Below, one piece after another: positions 54,307-63,007 of a stretch of 64,000 nt of DNA (positions are counted from its first letter, which is position 1; each line of letters opens with the position of its first letter). Source of the stretch: Alloactinosynnema sp. L-07 (lineage in GTDB: Bacteria; Actinomycetota; Actinomycetes; Mycobacteriales; Pseudonocardiaceae). Under the pieces are notes generated by a model that ran no database searches, was not told the DNA's origin, and was given only the letters and a program-made list of their open reading frames with translations. A program made the translations under genes and the position numbers. Location: contig NZ_LN850107.1 in NCBI RefSeq assembly GCF_900070365.1, positions 1,612,001 through 1,676,000 on the forward strand, read 5' to 3'.

Positions 54307-55472
54307 TCACCACGTTGCCCGGCGCGCTACCCCGCGCCGGGCAACGGCGGGTCCTGGCCGTCCTGTGCGCCACCGAGATCACCAGCTGGGGCGTGCTCTA
54401 CTACGCCTTCGTCGTCCTCGCCCCCACCATCGCGACCACCACCGGATGGTCCCCTGCCGCGGTCACCGCCGCGTTCTCCGCCGGTCAGATCGTCGCCGCG
54501 CTCGCCGGGATCGTCATCGGCAAAGTCCTCGACCACCGCGGCCCCCGCGTCGTCATGACCACCGGCTCGATCCTGGCCGTGCTGTCGCTGCTCGGCATCG
54601 CCCACGCCCGCACCATCGCCGAGTTCACCGCCTGCTGGCTCGCCGCCGGGGTCGCGATGTCGGCGGTCCTGTACCAACCCGCCTTCGCCGCCCTGACCCG
54701 CTGGTCCGGCGACCGCCGCGTCACCGCCTTGACCACCCTCACCCTCGCGGGCGGCCTGGCCAGCACCGTCTTCGCCCCTATCACCGCCGCCCTGCTCACC
54801 CACCTCGGCTGGCGCCACACCTACCTCGCCCTGGCCGCGGTCCTCGCGTTCACCATCCCCGCCCACGCACTCGGCCTACGCGGCCCGTGGCATCCAGTCG
54901 CAGCCCGCCCGCACAGCGCCGCGCCGCCCGCCCGCACCCGGACCTTCCTGCTGCTCGCCCTGGCCATGAGCCTGTCCGCCTTCGCCGCGAGCGCCGTCAT
55001 CGTCGGCGTCGTTCCCCTGTTCACCGAACGTGGCCTCACCATCGAAACCGCCGCACTCGCCCTCGGCCTCGGCGGCATCGGCCAAGTCTGCGGCCGCCTG
55101 GCCTACCCACGCCTGGCCGCCGCCACCAGCGTCACCACCCGCACCGCCCTCGTCCTCACCACTGCCGCGACCACCATCACCCTCCTGGCGATCCTCCCCG
55201 GACCCGCTACCGCCCTCATCGCCATCGTGCTTGTTCTCGGCGGCGCCCGCGGCCTGACCACCCTGCTCAACGCCACCGCGATCAGCGACCGCTGGGATAC
55301 CCGCGACTACGCCCGCCTCAGCGGCATCCTCACCGCCCCCATCGCGATCACCGCCGCACTCGCCCCCTGGGCCGAAACCACCCTCGCGGAGAGTCTCGGC
55401 GGCCACGACACCGCCTTCCTCATCCTCGCCGCCGCCACCGCGACCGCCGCGCTGCTCGCCACCAAGACCTGA
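54303..55472 (+). CDS. MFS transporter, probable exporter of the arsenic-type cluster
   Basis: The ATG at 54303 overlaps the flavoprotein stop. The 389-residue protein has twelve predicted membrane helices with the MFS loop motif in GKVLDHRGPRVV. Export of an arsenical or of the flavoprotein product is the simplest role, since both genes are under the ArsR boxes. It is not related to ArsB or Acr3, which have different topologies. Confidence 0.85.
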   Translation: MITTLPGALPRAGQRRVLAVLCATEITSWGVLYYAFVVLAPTIATTTGWSPAAVTAAFSAGQIVAALAGIVIGKVLDHRGPRVVMTTGSILAVLSLLGIAHARTIAEFTACWLAAGVAMSAVLYQPAFAALTRWSGDRRVTALTTLTLAGGLASTVFAPITAALLTHLGWRHTYLALAAVLAFTIPAHALGLRGPWHPVAARPHSAAPPARTRTFLLLALAMSLSAFAASAVIVGVVPLFTERGLTIETAALALGLGGIGQVCGRLAYPRLAAATSVTTRTALVLTTAATTITLLAILPGPATALIAIVLVLGGARGLTTLLNATAISDRWDTRDYARLSGILTAPIAITAALAPWAETTLAESLGGHDTAFLILAAATATAALLATKT

Positions 55473-55494
55473 ACAGCGGCGCATACTCAGCTTC

Positions 55495-56010
55495 GTGGAC
55501 AAGGACGCCGTGCACGCCGACCTCGCCCGAGCCCGCGCCACCTTCCACCAACTTCTCGACAGCGCGAACCCGGACAGCCTCCGCCTGCCGACCAACGGCA
55601 CCCGGTGGAACAACCAGCAGCTGCTGTTCCACATGCTTCTCGGCTACCTGATCATCCCGGCCTTGCTCACCCTGGCCCGCCTACTCGGCCGCCTTCCCGC
55701 AGGCGTCAGTCGCACCTATGCCCGTCTGCTCAACGCGGCCACCGCACCGTTCGACGCCGTCAACTACACCGCGGCCCGGCTCGCGGGCAACGTCCTGACA
55801 CCGCACCGCATGGGCCGCATGTTCGACTGGATCACCGGGGTGCTCGACCGGATGATCGACCGAGCCACCGCCACCGACCTCGCCCGCGGCATGCACTACC
55901 CGACCAGGTGGGACCCGTTCTTCACCGACTTCATGACCGTGGCCGACATCTACCGGTTCCCCACCCAGCACTTCGACTTCCACCACCGGCAGCTGACCCT
56001 CGACCGATGA
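55495..56010 (+). CDS. DinB-like four-helix-bundle protein
   Basis: The 171-residue product starts at GTG 55495. NGTRWNNQQLLFHMLLGY near residue 40 and a late HFDFHHRQL provide histidines at positions where DinB-family proteins bind a metal ion, and helix lengths fit the bundle. A hydrophobic central section (IIPALLTLARLLGRL) is present. Many DinB proteins are thiol transferases using mycothiol or bacillithiol, but this member is divergent and its role cannot be assigned. Confidence 0.65.
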   Translation: MDKDAVHADLARARATFHQLLDSANPDSLRLPTNGTRWNNQQLLFHMLLGYLIIPALLTLARLLGRLPAGVSRTYARLLNAATAPFDAVNYTAARLAGNVLTPHRMGRMFDWITGVLDRMIDRATATDLARGMHYPTRWDPFFTDFMTVADIYRFPTQHFDFHHRQLTLDR

Positions 56011-56033
56011 CCACTGTGGACGGTCCCGCGCGC

Positions 56034-56843
56034 TCAGTGCCGGGCGAGCTTGACCGCCGAGATCAGCAGGATGGCGGCCAGCAGCGGGATCAGGACCAGG
56101 TCCGGGACGACGCCGAGCAGCAGCCCGCCGAGCAGTGCCCCGAAGACGGATCCGGCGGCCATAACCGCGGTGAAGCGCAGGTTGTGGCGCAGCACGACGA
56201 AGCTCTGGTCGCGGCTGTAGCGGGCGAAGGCGACGAGCATGGTGGGTAGGGAGACCAGCAGTGACAGGCTGCCCGCGAGCTTGATGTCCACGGCGTAGAG
56301 CAGGGTGATCGTGGGAATCAGCAGCTCACCCCCGGCCACTCCCATGATCGCGGCGACGACGCCGATGCCGAACCCGGCGGCGACCCCGGCCACCGCCCGA
56401 ACCCCACCGGGCAGGTCGAGGGCGCCCACTGTGGCGGTGTGGGTGAGGATCAGGGCGGCGGCCATGCCGACCATGAGCACCGCCAGCACACGGTAGAGGG
56501 TGCTGGTCCGCATCCGCACCGCCCACGAGGCGCCTGCCCAGGCGCCGAGCAGGCTGCCCGCGAGCAGGTTGGCCGCGACCATCCAGTGCGCGCCCAGTTC
56601 GGCGGCCGGGACCGCGGCCAGGCGCGCGGGCAGGGCGGTGAGAACCACGATCAGGCTCATCGCCTTGTTCAGGATCACCGCGGCCAACGCGGCGAACCCG
56701 AACAGCCCGATCAGCAGCGGCAGTCGGAACTCCGCGCCGCCCAGGCCGATCATCCCGCCCAGCACCCCGACCGCGGCACCCGCGCCGAACACCAGCGGCA
56801 CCGACGCCGATCCATGCGTGGCCCGCTCAATCGCGCCGGTCAT
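56034..56843 (-). CDS. TauE/SafE-family membrane transporter
   Basis: This 269-residue protein has about eight hydrophobic helices in two repeats. Each half has a glycine-rich motif (VLGGMIGLGGAEFRLPLLIG and IGVVAAIMGVAGGELLIPTI), the TauE/SafE signature. Members export sulfite, sulfoacetate or other small anions. The neighbours do not indicate a substrate. Confidence 0.9.
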   Translation of the reverse strand: MTGAIERATHGSASVPLVFGAGAAVGVLGGMIGLGGAEFRLPLLIGLFGFAALAAVILNKAMSLIVVLTALPARLAAVPAAELGAHWMVAANLLAGSLLGAWAGASWAVRMRTSTLYRVLAVLMVGMAAALILTHTATVGALDLPGGVRAVAGVAAGFGIGVVAAIMGVAGGELLIPTITLLYAVDIKLAGSLSLLVSLPTMLVAFARYSRDQSFVVLRHNLRFTAVMAAGSVFGALLGGLLLGVVPDLVLIPLLAAILLISAVKLARH

Positions 56844-57128
56844 CCGTCGACCACACCGTTACCTCCGCCTGCCGCTGTCCCTAGCGGACCGTACAGGGAG
56901 GGGTCGCGGCCTGGGAGCAACAAGCCCGCCGTCCAATTGGGTAACGCCGGGTCTTGTGATGCGGCGTAGCTGGCCGAGCGCGAGCCCAACCGCCCGCCCA
57001 AGATCGCGCGAGGTACCTCCGATAGCCGTCGCCGCGCGTCGTAGCCGGCCGCCGCCCGCCGCCGACCTCGGTGGCGACGACCCCCTACCGCACGTTCGCA
57101 GTCTGGACATGGCTGGACTGCGCATGGC
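56844..57128. other. intergenic region without recognisable feature
   Basis: The 285 bp between the TauE-like gene and the DUF488 pseudogene show no supported gene, strong hairpin or palindrome. A minus-strand frame across it (56859-57125) is arginine-rich without a ribosome binding site and resembles no family. A promoter for the TauE-like gene should lie at its left end. Confidence 0.5.
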
Positions 57129-57605
57129 TCAACCCGGGCGGAGGTCGGTGACCGCCAAGCCGAGTTCGGCGCGCAGGCGGTCGGCCACGAGCGAGCGGTG
57201 GCACGCCTCTGGATCGCGCTCGACGCAGAGTAGGGCGGTCACCGAGTCGCCCGGGAGCCGCGCCACGAGGGCGCCGAGGTCGAACGGGGCGAGGATCTCT
57301 CGGATGTAGCGCTTGGCGTACTCGGGCGCGAGCGTGACGCGGTTGCGCTTGCCCACCCCTTGCCGGTCGTCCTCGCGGTACTGGAGCAGGCGCAGTTCGG
57401 TCGTCGGCGCCAGCTCCTTCACGTGCCGGTAGCCGATGTCCGCTTCGGCCAGCGCGTGCTGGAGCCGCGCCGAGTTCGCCCAGGCGTACTCGGGTCCGCG
57501 GACGCCGCGGCGCTAGCGTAGGTCGAGTAGCAGGCGGACGTTCGCGCGCCGCAGTCGTTGCAGGAAGGACTCGCCGTCGAAGCCGTAGACGCCGATTGTC
57601 ACCAT
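57129..57605 (-). pseudogene. DUF488 protein with a single in-frame amber codon
   Basis: From ATG 57605 the frame reads VTIGVYGFDGESFLQRLRRANV...DLR, meets TAG at codon 31 (57513-57515) and continues without further damage as RRGVRGPEYAWANSARLQ to the TGA at 57129-57131 (158 codons in all). The downstream half keeps DUF488 motifs, including LLCVERDPEACHRSLVADRL with the usual cysteine and histidine. Functional homologues usually have glutamine at this position, so one C-to-T change (CAG to TAG) explains it. It could be a recent pseudogene or a sequencing error. Confidence 0.8.
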
Positions 57606-57669
57606 TCTGAGCACCGGAAATCACCCGCCTGCCTGCTACTCGTACCGTTTCAACCGTAGGCGTCGAGCG

Positions 57670-58092
57670 TCACGCCACGGCGGTTCCCTCTAGCTCGACC
57701 ATCAGGTCGGGGATCGCCAGCCGGGTCACCCCGAGCATCGTGGTGGCCGGTGCCACCCCGGCGGCACCCAGTCGCGACGCCAGCACGCCGTAGTGTTGGA
57801 AAAGCAGATCGACGTCGGTGGTGTAGACGTTGAGCCGGACGAGGTTCGCGAGGGACATACCGGCCTCGCCGAGCACGGCCTCCAGGTTGTCGAGGCTCAG
57901 CGCCAACTGCGCCGCCATGTCACCGGCGTGCTGGGGCTTGCCGTCGCCGCTCATCGCGGTCTGTCCGGCGCAGTACAGGGTCCTAGTGTGCCCGGAAACG
58001 ATCTCACCCTGGTTGTACCCCAGCTCCGCCGACCACGGCCACGGGTTGACCGCCGTTCGCTCCATCGCCACATCAGCTCCAGTCGATTCCAT
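57670..58092 (-). CDS. RidA-family protein (enamine/imine deaminase type)
   Basis: The ATG at 58092 has AAGGAG 6 bases upstream; several other in-frame ATG codons lie within 40 bases. The 140-residue product has the RidA pattern (YNQGEIVSGHTRTLYCAGQTAM, QLALSLDNLEAVLGEAGMSLANLVRLNVYTTDV). The arginine in VRLNVYTTD sits one turn before the usual position of the catalytic arginine near the C-terminus (normally in AxxRxxxE), where this protein has TRLAIPDLMVELEGTA. It probably hydrolyses reactive enamines or a related compound. It is divergent from a WYL regulator. Confidence 0.85.
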   Translation of the reverse strand: MESTGADVAMERTAVNPWPWSAELGYNQGEIVSGHTRTLYCAGQTAMSGDGKPQHAGDMAAQLALSLDNLEAVLGEAGMSLANLVRLNVYTTDVDLLFQHYGVLASRLGAAGVAPATTMLGVTRLAIPDLMVELEGTAVA

Positions 58093-58132
58093 CGGCATCT
58101 CCTTGGTCATGTTGGTGAGCCTCCCAGCCAAT

Positions 58133-58151
58133 CACGACATCTTGTGTCGTG
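58133..58151. promoter_or_regulatory. candidate WYL-regulator operator
   Basis: CACGACA-TCTTG-TGTCGTG is a perfect 7-bp inverted repeat in the gap between the divergent RidA and WYL genes. TAAAGT (58160-58165), 7 bases before the WYL start codon, is a plausible -10 box, which would make that transcript leaderless and put the palindrome on the -35 region. Confidence 0.6.
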
Positions 58152-58171
58152 TATTCCGGTAAAGTCTTCGT

Positions 58172-59146
58172 ATGCGCGCCGACCGGTTGGTCTCGCTGGT
58201 GCTGCTGCTGCGTCAGCACGGCAGGCTTTCCGCCGCCACGCTGGCCCGCGAGCTGGAGGTATCCACCCGCACCGTGCTGCGCGACATCGAGGCACTGTCC
58301 GCGGCAGGCGTCCCGGTCTACGCCGAACGCGGCAGGCACGGCGGGTTCGCGTTGTTGCCCGGCTTCCAGACCGAGCTCACCGGGCTGAACCACGACGAGG
58401 CACTCGCCCTGCTGGTCGCAGGCTCACGGCGCGGCGCGCAGGCGCTCGGCCTTGGCTCGGCGCTCGCTTCGGCCATGCGCAAGGTGGTTGACGCGCTACC
58501 CGAGAGCCATCGCAACACGGCGAGCGGCGCGGCCCAGCGTTTGCTCATCGACCCGGAGACCGACCTGCTCTCGCGCAGGCTGGTCACTGAGCAGGTGCCC
58601 GCGGGCCCATTGGCCGAGATCCGGCGCGCGGTGCTCGCCGGACACAAGCTGCGCATCCACTACGCGGCCGCGGACCAGACCCCGCAGTGGCGCACGGTGG
58701 ACCCGATCGGCCTGGTCACCGTCCGCGACCATGGCTACTTGCTGGCCACGAGATCCGGGGCGGACCGCACCTACCGGCTGTCCCGGGTGCTGGCCGCCGA
58801 GGAACTCCCCGAACCCGCGGAGCGACCGGACCGGGTCGATCTGGACCGGGCCTGGCAGGAACGCAGCACGCGGTTCCGGACCGGCGGCGACCAGGTCGCC
58901 GTGCTGGTCCGGGTGAACCCGGCGCGGCGGGAGGAGTTGGTGGGCACCGCGCTGGCCGTCCGCACCGAGGAAACCGACGCGGACGGCTGGCTGCGGCTGG
59001 AGGTGACCTTCCAAGATTCACGACACGCCGAGTGGGCGCTGTGGCAGCTCGCCACGAACGCGGAAGCCCTGGCCCCACAGTGGTTGCGCACCTCCCTGCG
59101 CGACCGCGCCGCCGCGGTCGTCACCTGCTACGAAGTGTCGTCCTGA
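58172..59146 (+). CDS. WYL-domain transcriptional regulator (YafY type)
   Basis: This 324-residue protein has an N-terminal helix-turn-helix (LVLLLRQHGRLSAATLARELEVSTRTVLRDIEALSAAGVP), a central WYL domain (about 140-220; LRIHYAAADQTPQWRTVDPIGLVTVRDHGYLLA) and a C-terminal WCX extension. WYL domains bind nucleic acids or nucleotides as effectors. Its likely target is itself and the divergent RidA gene. Confidence 0.92.
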   Translation: MRADRLVSLVLLLRQHGRLSAATLARELEVSTRTVLRDIEALSAAGVPVYAERGRHGGFALLPGFQTELTGLNHDEALALLVAGSRRGAQALGLGSALASAMRKVVDALPESHRNTASGAAQRLLIDPETDLLSRRLVTEQVPAGPLAEIRRAVLAGHKLRIHYAAADQTPQWRTVDPIGLVTVRDHGYLLATRSGADRTYRLSRVLAAEELPEPAERPDRVDLDRAWQERSTRFRTGGDQVAVLVRVNPARREELVGTALAVRTEETDADGWLRLEVTFQDSRHAEWALWQLATNAEALAPQWLRTSLRDRAAAVVTCYEVSS

Positions 59147-59180
59147 GCGGGCATTCAACCGGTTGGCATGCGGGACCTCA

Positions 59181-60473
59181 TCATCCACAAGCGACAGTCA
59201 GCCATTGTTCGGTCGGCAGTTCGCCGCGGATCTTGTCGAGGTGCTGCAGCAGCGTGTCCAGTCGAGACGGGTCGCTCAGGTACTCAAGCACCGCGCGGTA
59301 GAAGGCGCCGCGCATGGCGGTGGGCATCAGGTCGGACGCGTCGAAGCACAGCGGGGCGGGCCCGGTCAGCTCGGCGGCGATGCGCTGGGCGATCTGGTCG
59401 CCGTACTCGGCAGGCCGCACCGCCGTGCTCGCCGAGTAGGCGTTCGCGGCGACCCACTCCCGCTGGGCCTGCTCGGAGACCAGGAATCTGATCAGCGCGC
59501 GCGCCTGTGGAGTGTTCTTGAAGACACCCGCGAGGTCGGCCGACACCGCGCGTGAGGCCGCGTGTGCGTCCTCGAACGGCGGCAGCAGGAAGAAATCGAT
59601 GTCGGTGCCGCGGCGGGGCTTTGACTTGTGTCCGGCGTAGAAGCCGGGTATGAACGACGCTTGGTGCTCCATCATGCACCCTGGCCGGTCGCCGAACATC
59701 GGCTGGGCCGCGTCGCCGAACTCGGTCAGCAGTACGGCCTTCGGGCCGCCGCGAACGTGGCCAGGGGTGGTCACCACCGCGCCCCACGTCGTCCACGCCT
59801 GCCGGACCTGCGGCGATGTCCACGGCAGCCGCCCCGCCACCCATTTCTGGTAGACGTCCACACCGGACTGGTGCAGCAGAACGTCCTCGATCCAGTCCGT
59901 GCCGGGCCATCCTGACGTCGACTGTGCGGAAACACCCATGCACCACGGGCTTTCGCCTGCGGCCGCGAGGGCGGTGCTCAATGTCATCAGGTCTTGGAAG
60001 GTGTTGGGCCGCGGCCGCGGTGGGCGTTTGGTGTTGAACCAAACCAGGCCCTTGACGTTGGCTTGCACCGGAACCGCGTACAGCTTGTCCATTCCCGCCT
60101 TCGCCAACTGCTGCCACTGCGGGCTGTAGTCGGTGGTCCAGCTGTCGCCGACTATGTCGTCGAGCGGGGTCAGCTCGGCGCGATACCGAGCAAGGTCGCC
60201 GGGGCTGGGCAGCACGGCGATATCCGGCGGCGTGCCCTTCTGTACTTCGGACTCCAGCACCTGGCCGACCGCGGCCGTGCCGATGTATTCGACCTGGATG
60301 CCGGTCAGTTTCGTGAACGCTGCCAGCGCGCCGTCGAACCGCTCCTTCTCAGCGCCCGACCAGGACCCGAGGATCGTCACCTTGCCGTTGTCCGGTGCGG
60401 TCGCGCACCCGCCCAGCCCCGCGTTGGCCATCAGCACCAGCGTGAGGACGATCAGCGTAGGGATCCGGGTCAT
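59181..60473 (-). CDS. extracellular solute-binding lipoprotein (SBP_bac_1)
   Basis: This 430-residue protein has a lipoprotein signal with lipobox LGGC (about residue 23) and the family-1 binding fold (VTILGSWSGAEKERFDGALAAFTKLTGIQVEYIG, TPPDIAVLPSPGDLARY, WPGTDWIEDVLLHQSG). No ABC permease genes accompany it. Instead it is the last gene of an operon containing pknG, a vWA protein and a membrane protein, so it may act as a sensor input rather than a transport component, as GlnH does for PknG in mycobacteria. The family differs from the amino-acid-type GlnH, so the ligand may differ. Confidence 0.85.
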   Translation of the reverse strand: MTRIPTLIVLTLVLMANAGLGGCATAPDNGKVTILGSWSGAEKERFDGALAAFTKLTGIQVEYIGTAAVGQVLESEVQKGTPPDIAVLPSPGDLARYRAELTPLDDIVGDSWTTDYSPQWQQLAKAGMDKLYAVPVQANVKGLVWFNTKRPPRPRPNTFQDLMTLSTALAAAGESPWCMGVSAQSTSGWPGTDWIEDVLLHQSGVDVYQKWVAGRLPWTSPQVRQAWTTWGAVVTTPGHVRGGPKAVLLTEFGDAAQPMFGDRPGCMMEHQASFIPGFYAGHKSKPRRGTDIDFFLLPPFEDAHAASRAVSADLAGVFKNTPQARALIRFLVSEQAQREWVAANAYSASTAVRPAEYGDQIAQRIAAELTGPAPLCFDASDLMPTAMRGAFYRAVLEYLSDPSRLDTLLQHLDKIRGELPTEQWLTVACG

Positions 60474-61564
60474 CGTGACCGATACCGATACTCGTCCATG
60501 CGGACATAGAGACCGGCCGCGATGGCGACCGCCGCCAGCGCCGCGGTGAGCGGGATGAGGAACGCGTAGCCGTCGTTGCCGCTGGCGGTCGCCGCGTGGT
60601 CAACGATCCTAGCTGACCCGTCGGTCGGCTTGGCCTGCGACGAGTCTGGGTGGCTCGTATGCCGGATGTCGAGGACGATCCTCTGCACGGTGCTGCCGCA
60701 TTCTCCCGCCTCCGCAGCACATTGGGTGTCGATCAGGTCGGCGAGGACACGCTGGCCCCCGTTGTCGCGGGCGTCGGCCTGCTGCCGCCAGCTGTTGCTC
60801 AGTTCGCGTACGGTGTCACGGGTCGCGTCGAGGCGGCTGCCAGTGACGAGTGTGAGCGCCGCGACCACGCCCAAGCCGAGCACAAACAGGGTCGCCGCGA
60901 CGAGACCGGCGTTGAGGGTCCGGCGGAATCGGCGCCGCAGGGAGACCTGGGTGGCGAGAAGGACTACCAGCAATCCGGTTCCTGGCGCCGCCCACAACAG
61001 CCATTCCAGTGCGGTGCCCGAGTCCACTTGGTCGTCCAGTGTGTCTATTTGCTGGTCCCGCAGCCGGTCGAGCAGAGCCAGCACGCCGTGCTCGGCGTGC
61101 AGCAGCCGCGACGCCGTCCACAGGTCACTCGCCCATGGCGCGGTCCGCTCGCTCTGCCGGAAGCTGGCCGCGGCCTGCTCGATCGAACTGGTGTAGGACA
61201 CCAGCAGCCCGTCGACAAGCTCCAGCGTCGCGCTGTCGCCGTCGTCGCCGATGTCCTGCGCGGCCTGGGTCAGGTTCTGGCTGGCGATGGCGATCTGGCC
61301 GCGGTAGTCGTCGCCGGGGCCGGTGAGGTGCGCGGCGCCGGTGCTGAAGCTGGTGATCGCGGCCCGGTCGGCCTCGATCAGCGCGCCACGCGCGGCGGAC
61401 ACGGCGACGATCCCCGGTGCGGTGCTGGTGTTCACCGTGTTCGCGGTGTCCTGAGCACGGTTGAACGCCGCCATCGCGAACCACGCGGTCACCACGGTCA
61501 GCGCCAGCAGGGCATTGCGGAATCGGCGTAAGGACTGTCGCGTCGTGGTGGGCGGCGCTGTCAT
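60470..61564 (-). CDS. four-helix membrane protein with extracytoplasmic loops (GlnX-like sensor)
   Basis: The ATG at 61564 overlaps the vWA stop codon (ATGA), and the stop overlaps the next gene likewise. The 364-residue protein has hydrophobic helices at about 20-38, 190-212, 225-247 and 333-355, with two large loops; the first (about 40-185) is helical and polar like a sensor domain and the second contains a CAAEAGEC pair of cysteines. No enzymatic domain is visible. Its place between a binding lipoprotein and pknG parallels GlnX (Rv0412c) in mycobacteria; the relationship is inferred from position and topology. Confidence 0.7.
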   Translation of the reverse strand: MTAPPTTTRQSLRRFRNALLALTVVTAWFAMAAFNRAQDTANTVNTSTAPGIVAVSAARGALIEADRAAITSFSTGAAHLTGPGDDYRGQIAIASQNLTQAAQDIGDDGDSATLELVDGLLVSYTSSIEQAAASFRQSERTAPWASDLWTASRLLHAEHGVLALLDRLRDQQIDTLDDQVDSGTALEWLLWAAPGTGLLVVLLATQVSLRRRFRRTLNAGLVAATLFVLGLGVVAALTLVTGSRLDATRDTVRELSNSWRQQADARDNGGQRVLADLIDTQCAAEAGECGSTVQRIVLDIRHTSHPDSSQAKPTDGSARIVDHAATASGNDGYAFLIPLTAALAAVAIAAGLYVRMDEYRYRSR

Positions 61565-62979
61565 GGCGTGGCCAGCGGTTGGCCGCACTGAACGCACAGT
61601 GTGTCGGTGCCCGGCGAGATTCGTGCGCACACCGGGCAGGTGATATCCGGTGTGGGCGGGCCCTGCGCTGTGCCGGACTGGTGGTCGGGCCGCGGTGATT
61701 CGCTCCTGCTGGATTCATTCGACACAACCACCAGGGCGAGCACGTCGCCGTGCGAGAGGTTCGGCTTGACCCGCACGATTCCCTGCTCGACGTCGATCAC
61801 GTCGACCACCCGGTCGATGCGCCCGCGGATCTCCGTGTTGCCCGATTCGTCGGCCAGCCGAATGGCTCGTCCCCACTCGCGGGCCGCGTCGTCGTGCCGT
61901 CCGGCGTTGAAAGCGTCGGCACCGGCGTTCACCGCCCGGTCCAACTCCGCCTGCCTCCGGTAGTGCGCGACGTCCGGGTCGACCAGGCTGAAGCGCTCTG
62001 GGTCCCGGGTCCAGTGCACGAGCACCGGTCGCGGCGCGGCGCAGCGGTCGGTATCGCCCGTGACAAGGTCGACCACGGCGACCTGCAGGTCCTCGGCCAC
62101 TGGATCTGTGTCCTCGCGCGCTATCCGCAGCGTCACCTGGTAGTCGCGGCTCTCTCCACCCGCCCACGACCCGGTGGAGAACTCCCACACCAACCCCTCC
62201 TGGCGCGCGGGGCCCGCGGTGAAGTCCAACTCGCTGGGGTGCGTCTGTTTGAGCATGCTCAGTTCGGTCCCCGGCATCGCGGTCACCCTGATCCGCAGGT
62301 CCGGCACGGTCTTGGCCATCGCGGCCTCGGTCAGTGCGCTGAAGTCGGCGGCCAACTCGGCGTCGGAGCGCACCGCGTCGGCGGATCCCCGCAATGCGGT
62401 GACGATGCGCCGGAGCTCATGAGGGTCCCAACCCTCGCCGATTCCCCGTGCGTCGCAGACGAAGTTTCCAGCGCACGAGGTGAGAACCCGGTCGAGTTCG
62501 GCCGCGGTCTCGTGCTCGTTCCTGCCGTCGGTGAGGAGCAGGGCGTGCCGAACCGCGTCCGGGTAGGCGGTGAACAGGTCGCGCGCCATGGACAGCCATG
62601 ACCCCATCGCCGTGCCGCCGCTGGCGACGATGGCGGACACCTCGCGCTTGGCCTGCGCCTTGGTGATCTTGTCGGCTATCGCCATTCCCGTGGCGGGATA
62701 GCACATCCTGGCGTGCGACGTTCCCTCGATGATGGCGAAGTAGGTGCCGTCGCGCAGCACGTCGATCGCGGCCGCGGCCGCCCGCCGGGCCGCGGCGATC
62801 TTCGTCGGCGGCATGGACATGGAGTCGGAGCAGTCGAGCAGGATCGCCTGCGCCGCGACGGCGGAACGGTCCTCGATATCGACCGCGGTGACGCGGAGGA
62901 TCGCGTCCATCGTGGTGGTTTCCGCTGCCAGGTAGTGGTTCTGGCTCACGGTGAGTCCGAAGGCAGGCGGGGACGTCAT
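61561..62979 (-). CDS. von Willebrand factor A domain protein with zinc-ribbon tail
   Basis: The ATG at 62979 has GGGAG upstream; the longer frame to 63171 would run into pknG. The 472-residue product has a vWA domain at about 40-215 with the metal-ion site D49-x-S51-x-S53 (DCSDSMS), the threonine in SGGTAMGSWL and the aspartate in LLTDGRNEH. A beta-rich middle part follows, and a C-terminal zinc ribbon has CPVC and CVQC. vWA domains mediate metal-dependent protein contacts. It is 28 bp from pknG and may be an adaptor or substrate of the kinase, which is inference. Confidence 0.85.
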   Translation of the reverse strand: MTSPPAFGLTVSQNHYLAAETTTMDAILRVTAVDIEDRSAVAAQAILLDCSDSMSMPPTKIAAARRAAAAAIDVLRDGTYFAIIEGTSHARMCYPATGMAIADKITKAQAKREVSAIVASGGTAMGSWLSMARDLFTAYPDAVRHALLLTDGRNEHETAAELDRVLTSCAGNFVCDARGIGEGWDPHELRRIVTALRGSADAVRSDAELAADFSALTEAAMAKTVPDLRIRVTAMPGTELSMLKQTHPSELDFTAGPARQEGLVWEFSTGSWAGGESRDYQVTLRIAREDTDPVAEDLQVAVVDLVTGDTDRCAAPRPVLVHWTRDPERFSLVDPDVAHYRRQAELDRAVNAGADAFNAGRHDDAAREWGRAIRLADESGNTEIRGRIDRVVDVIDVEQGIVRVKPNLSHGDVLALVVVSNESSRSESPRPDHQSGTAQGPPTPDITCPVCARISPGTDTLCVQCGQPLATP

Positions 62980-63007
62980 CGGGTGCTCCCTGTCGTGTCG
63001 ATGGCGA

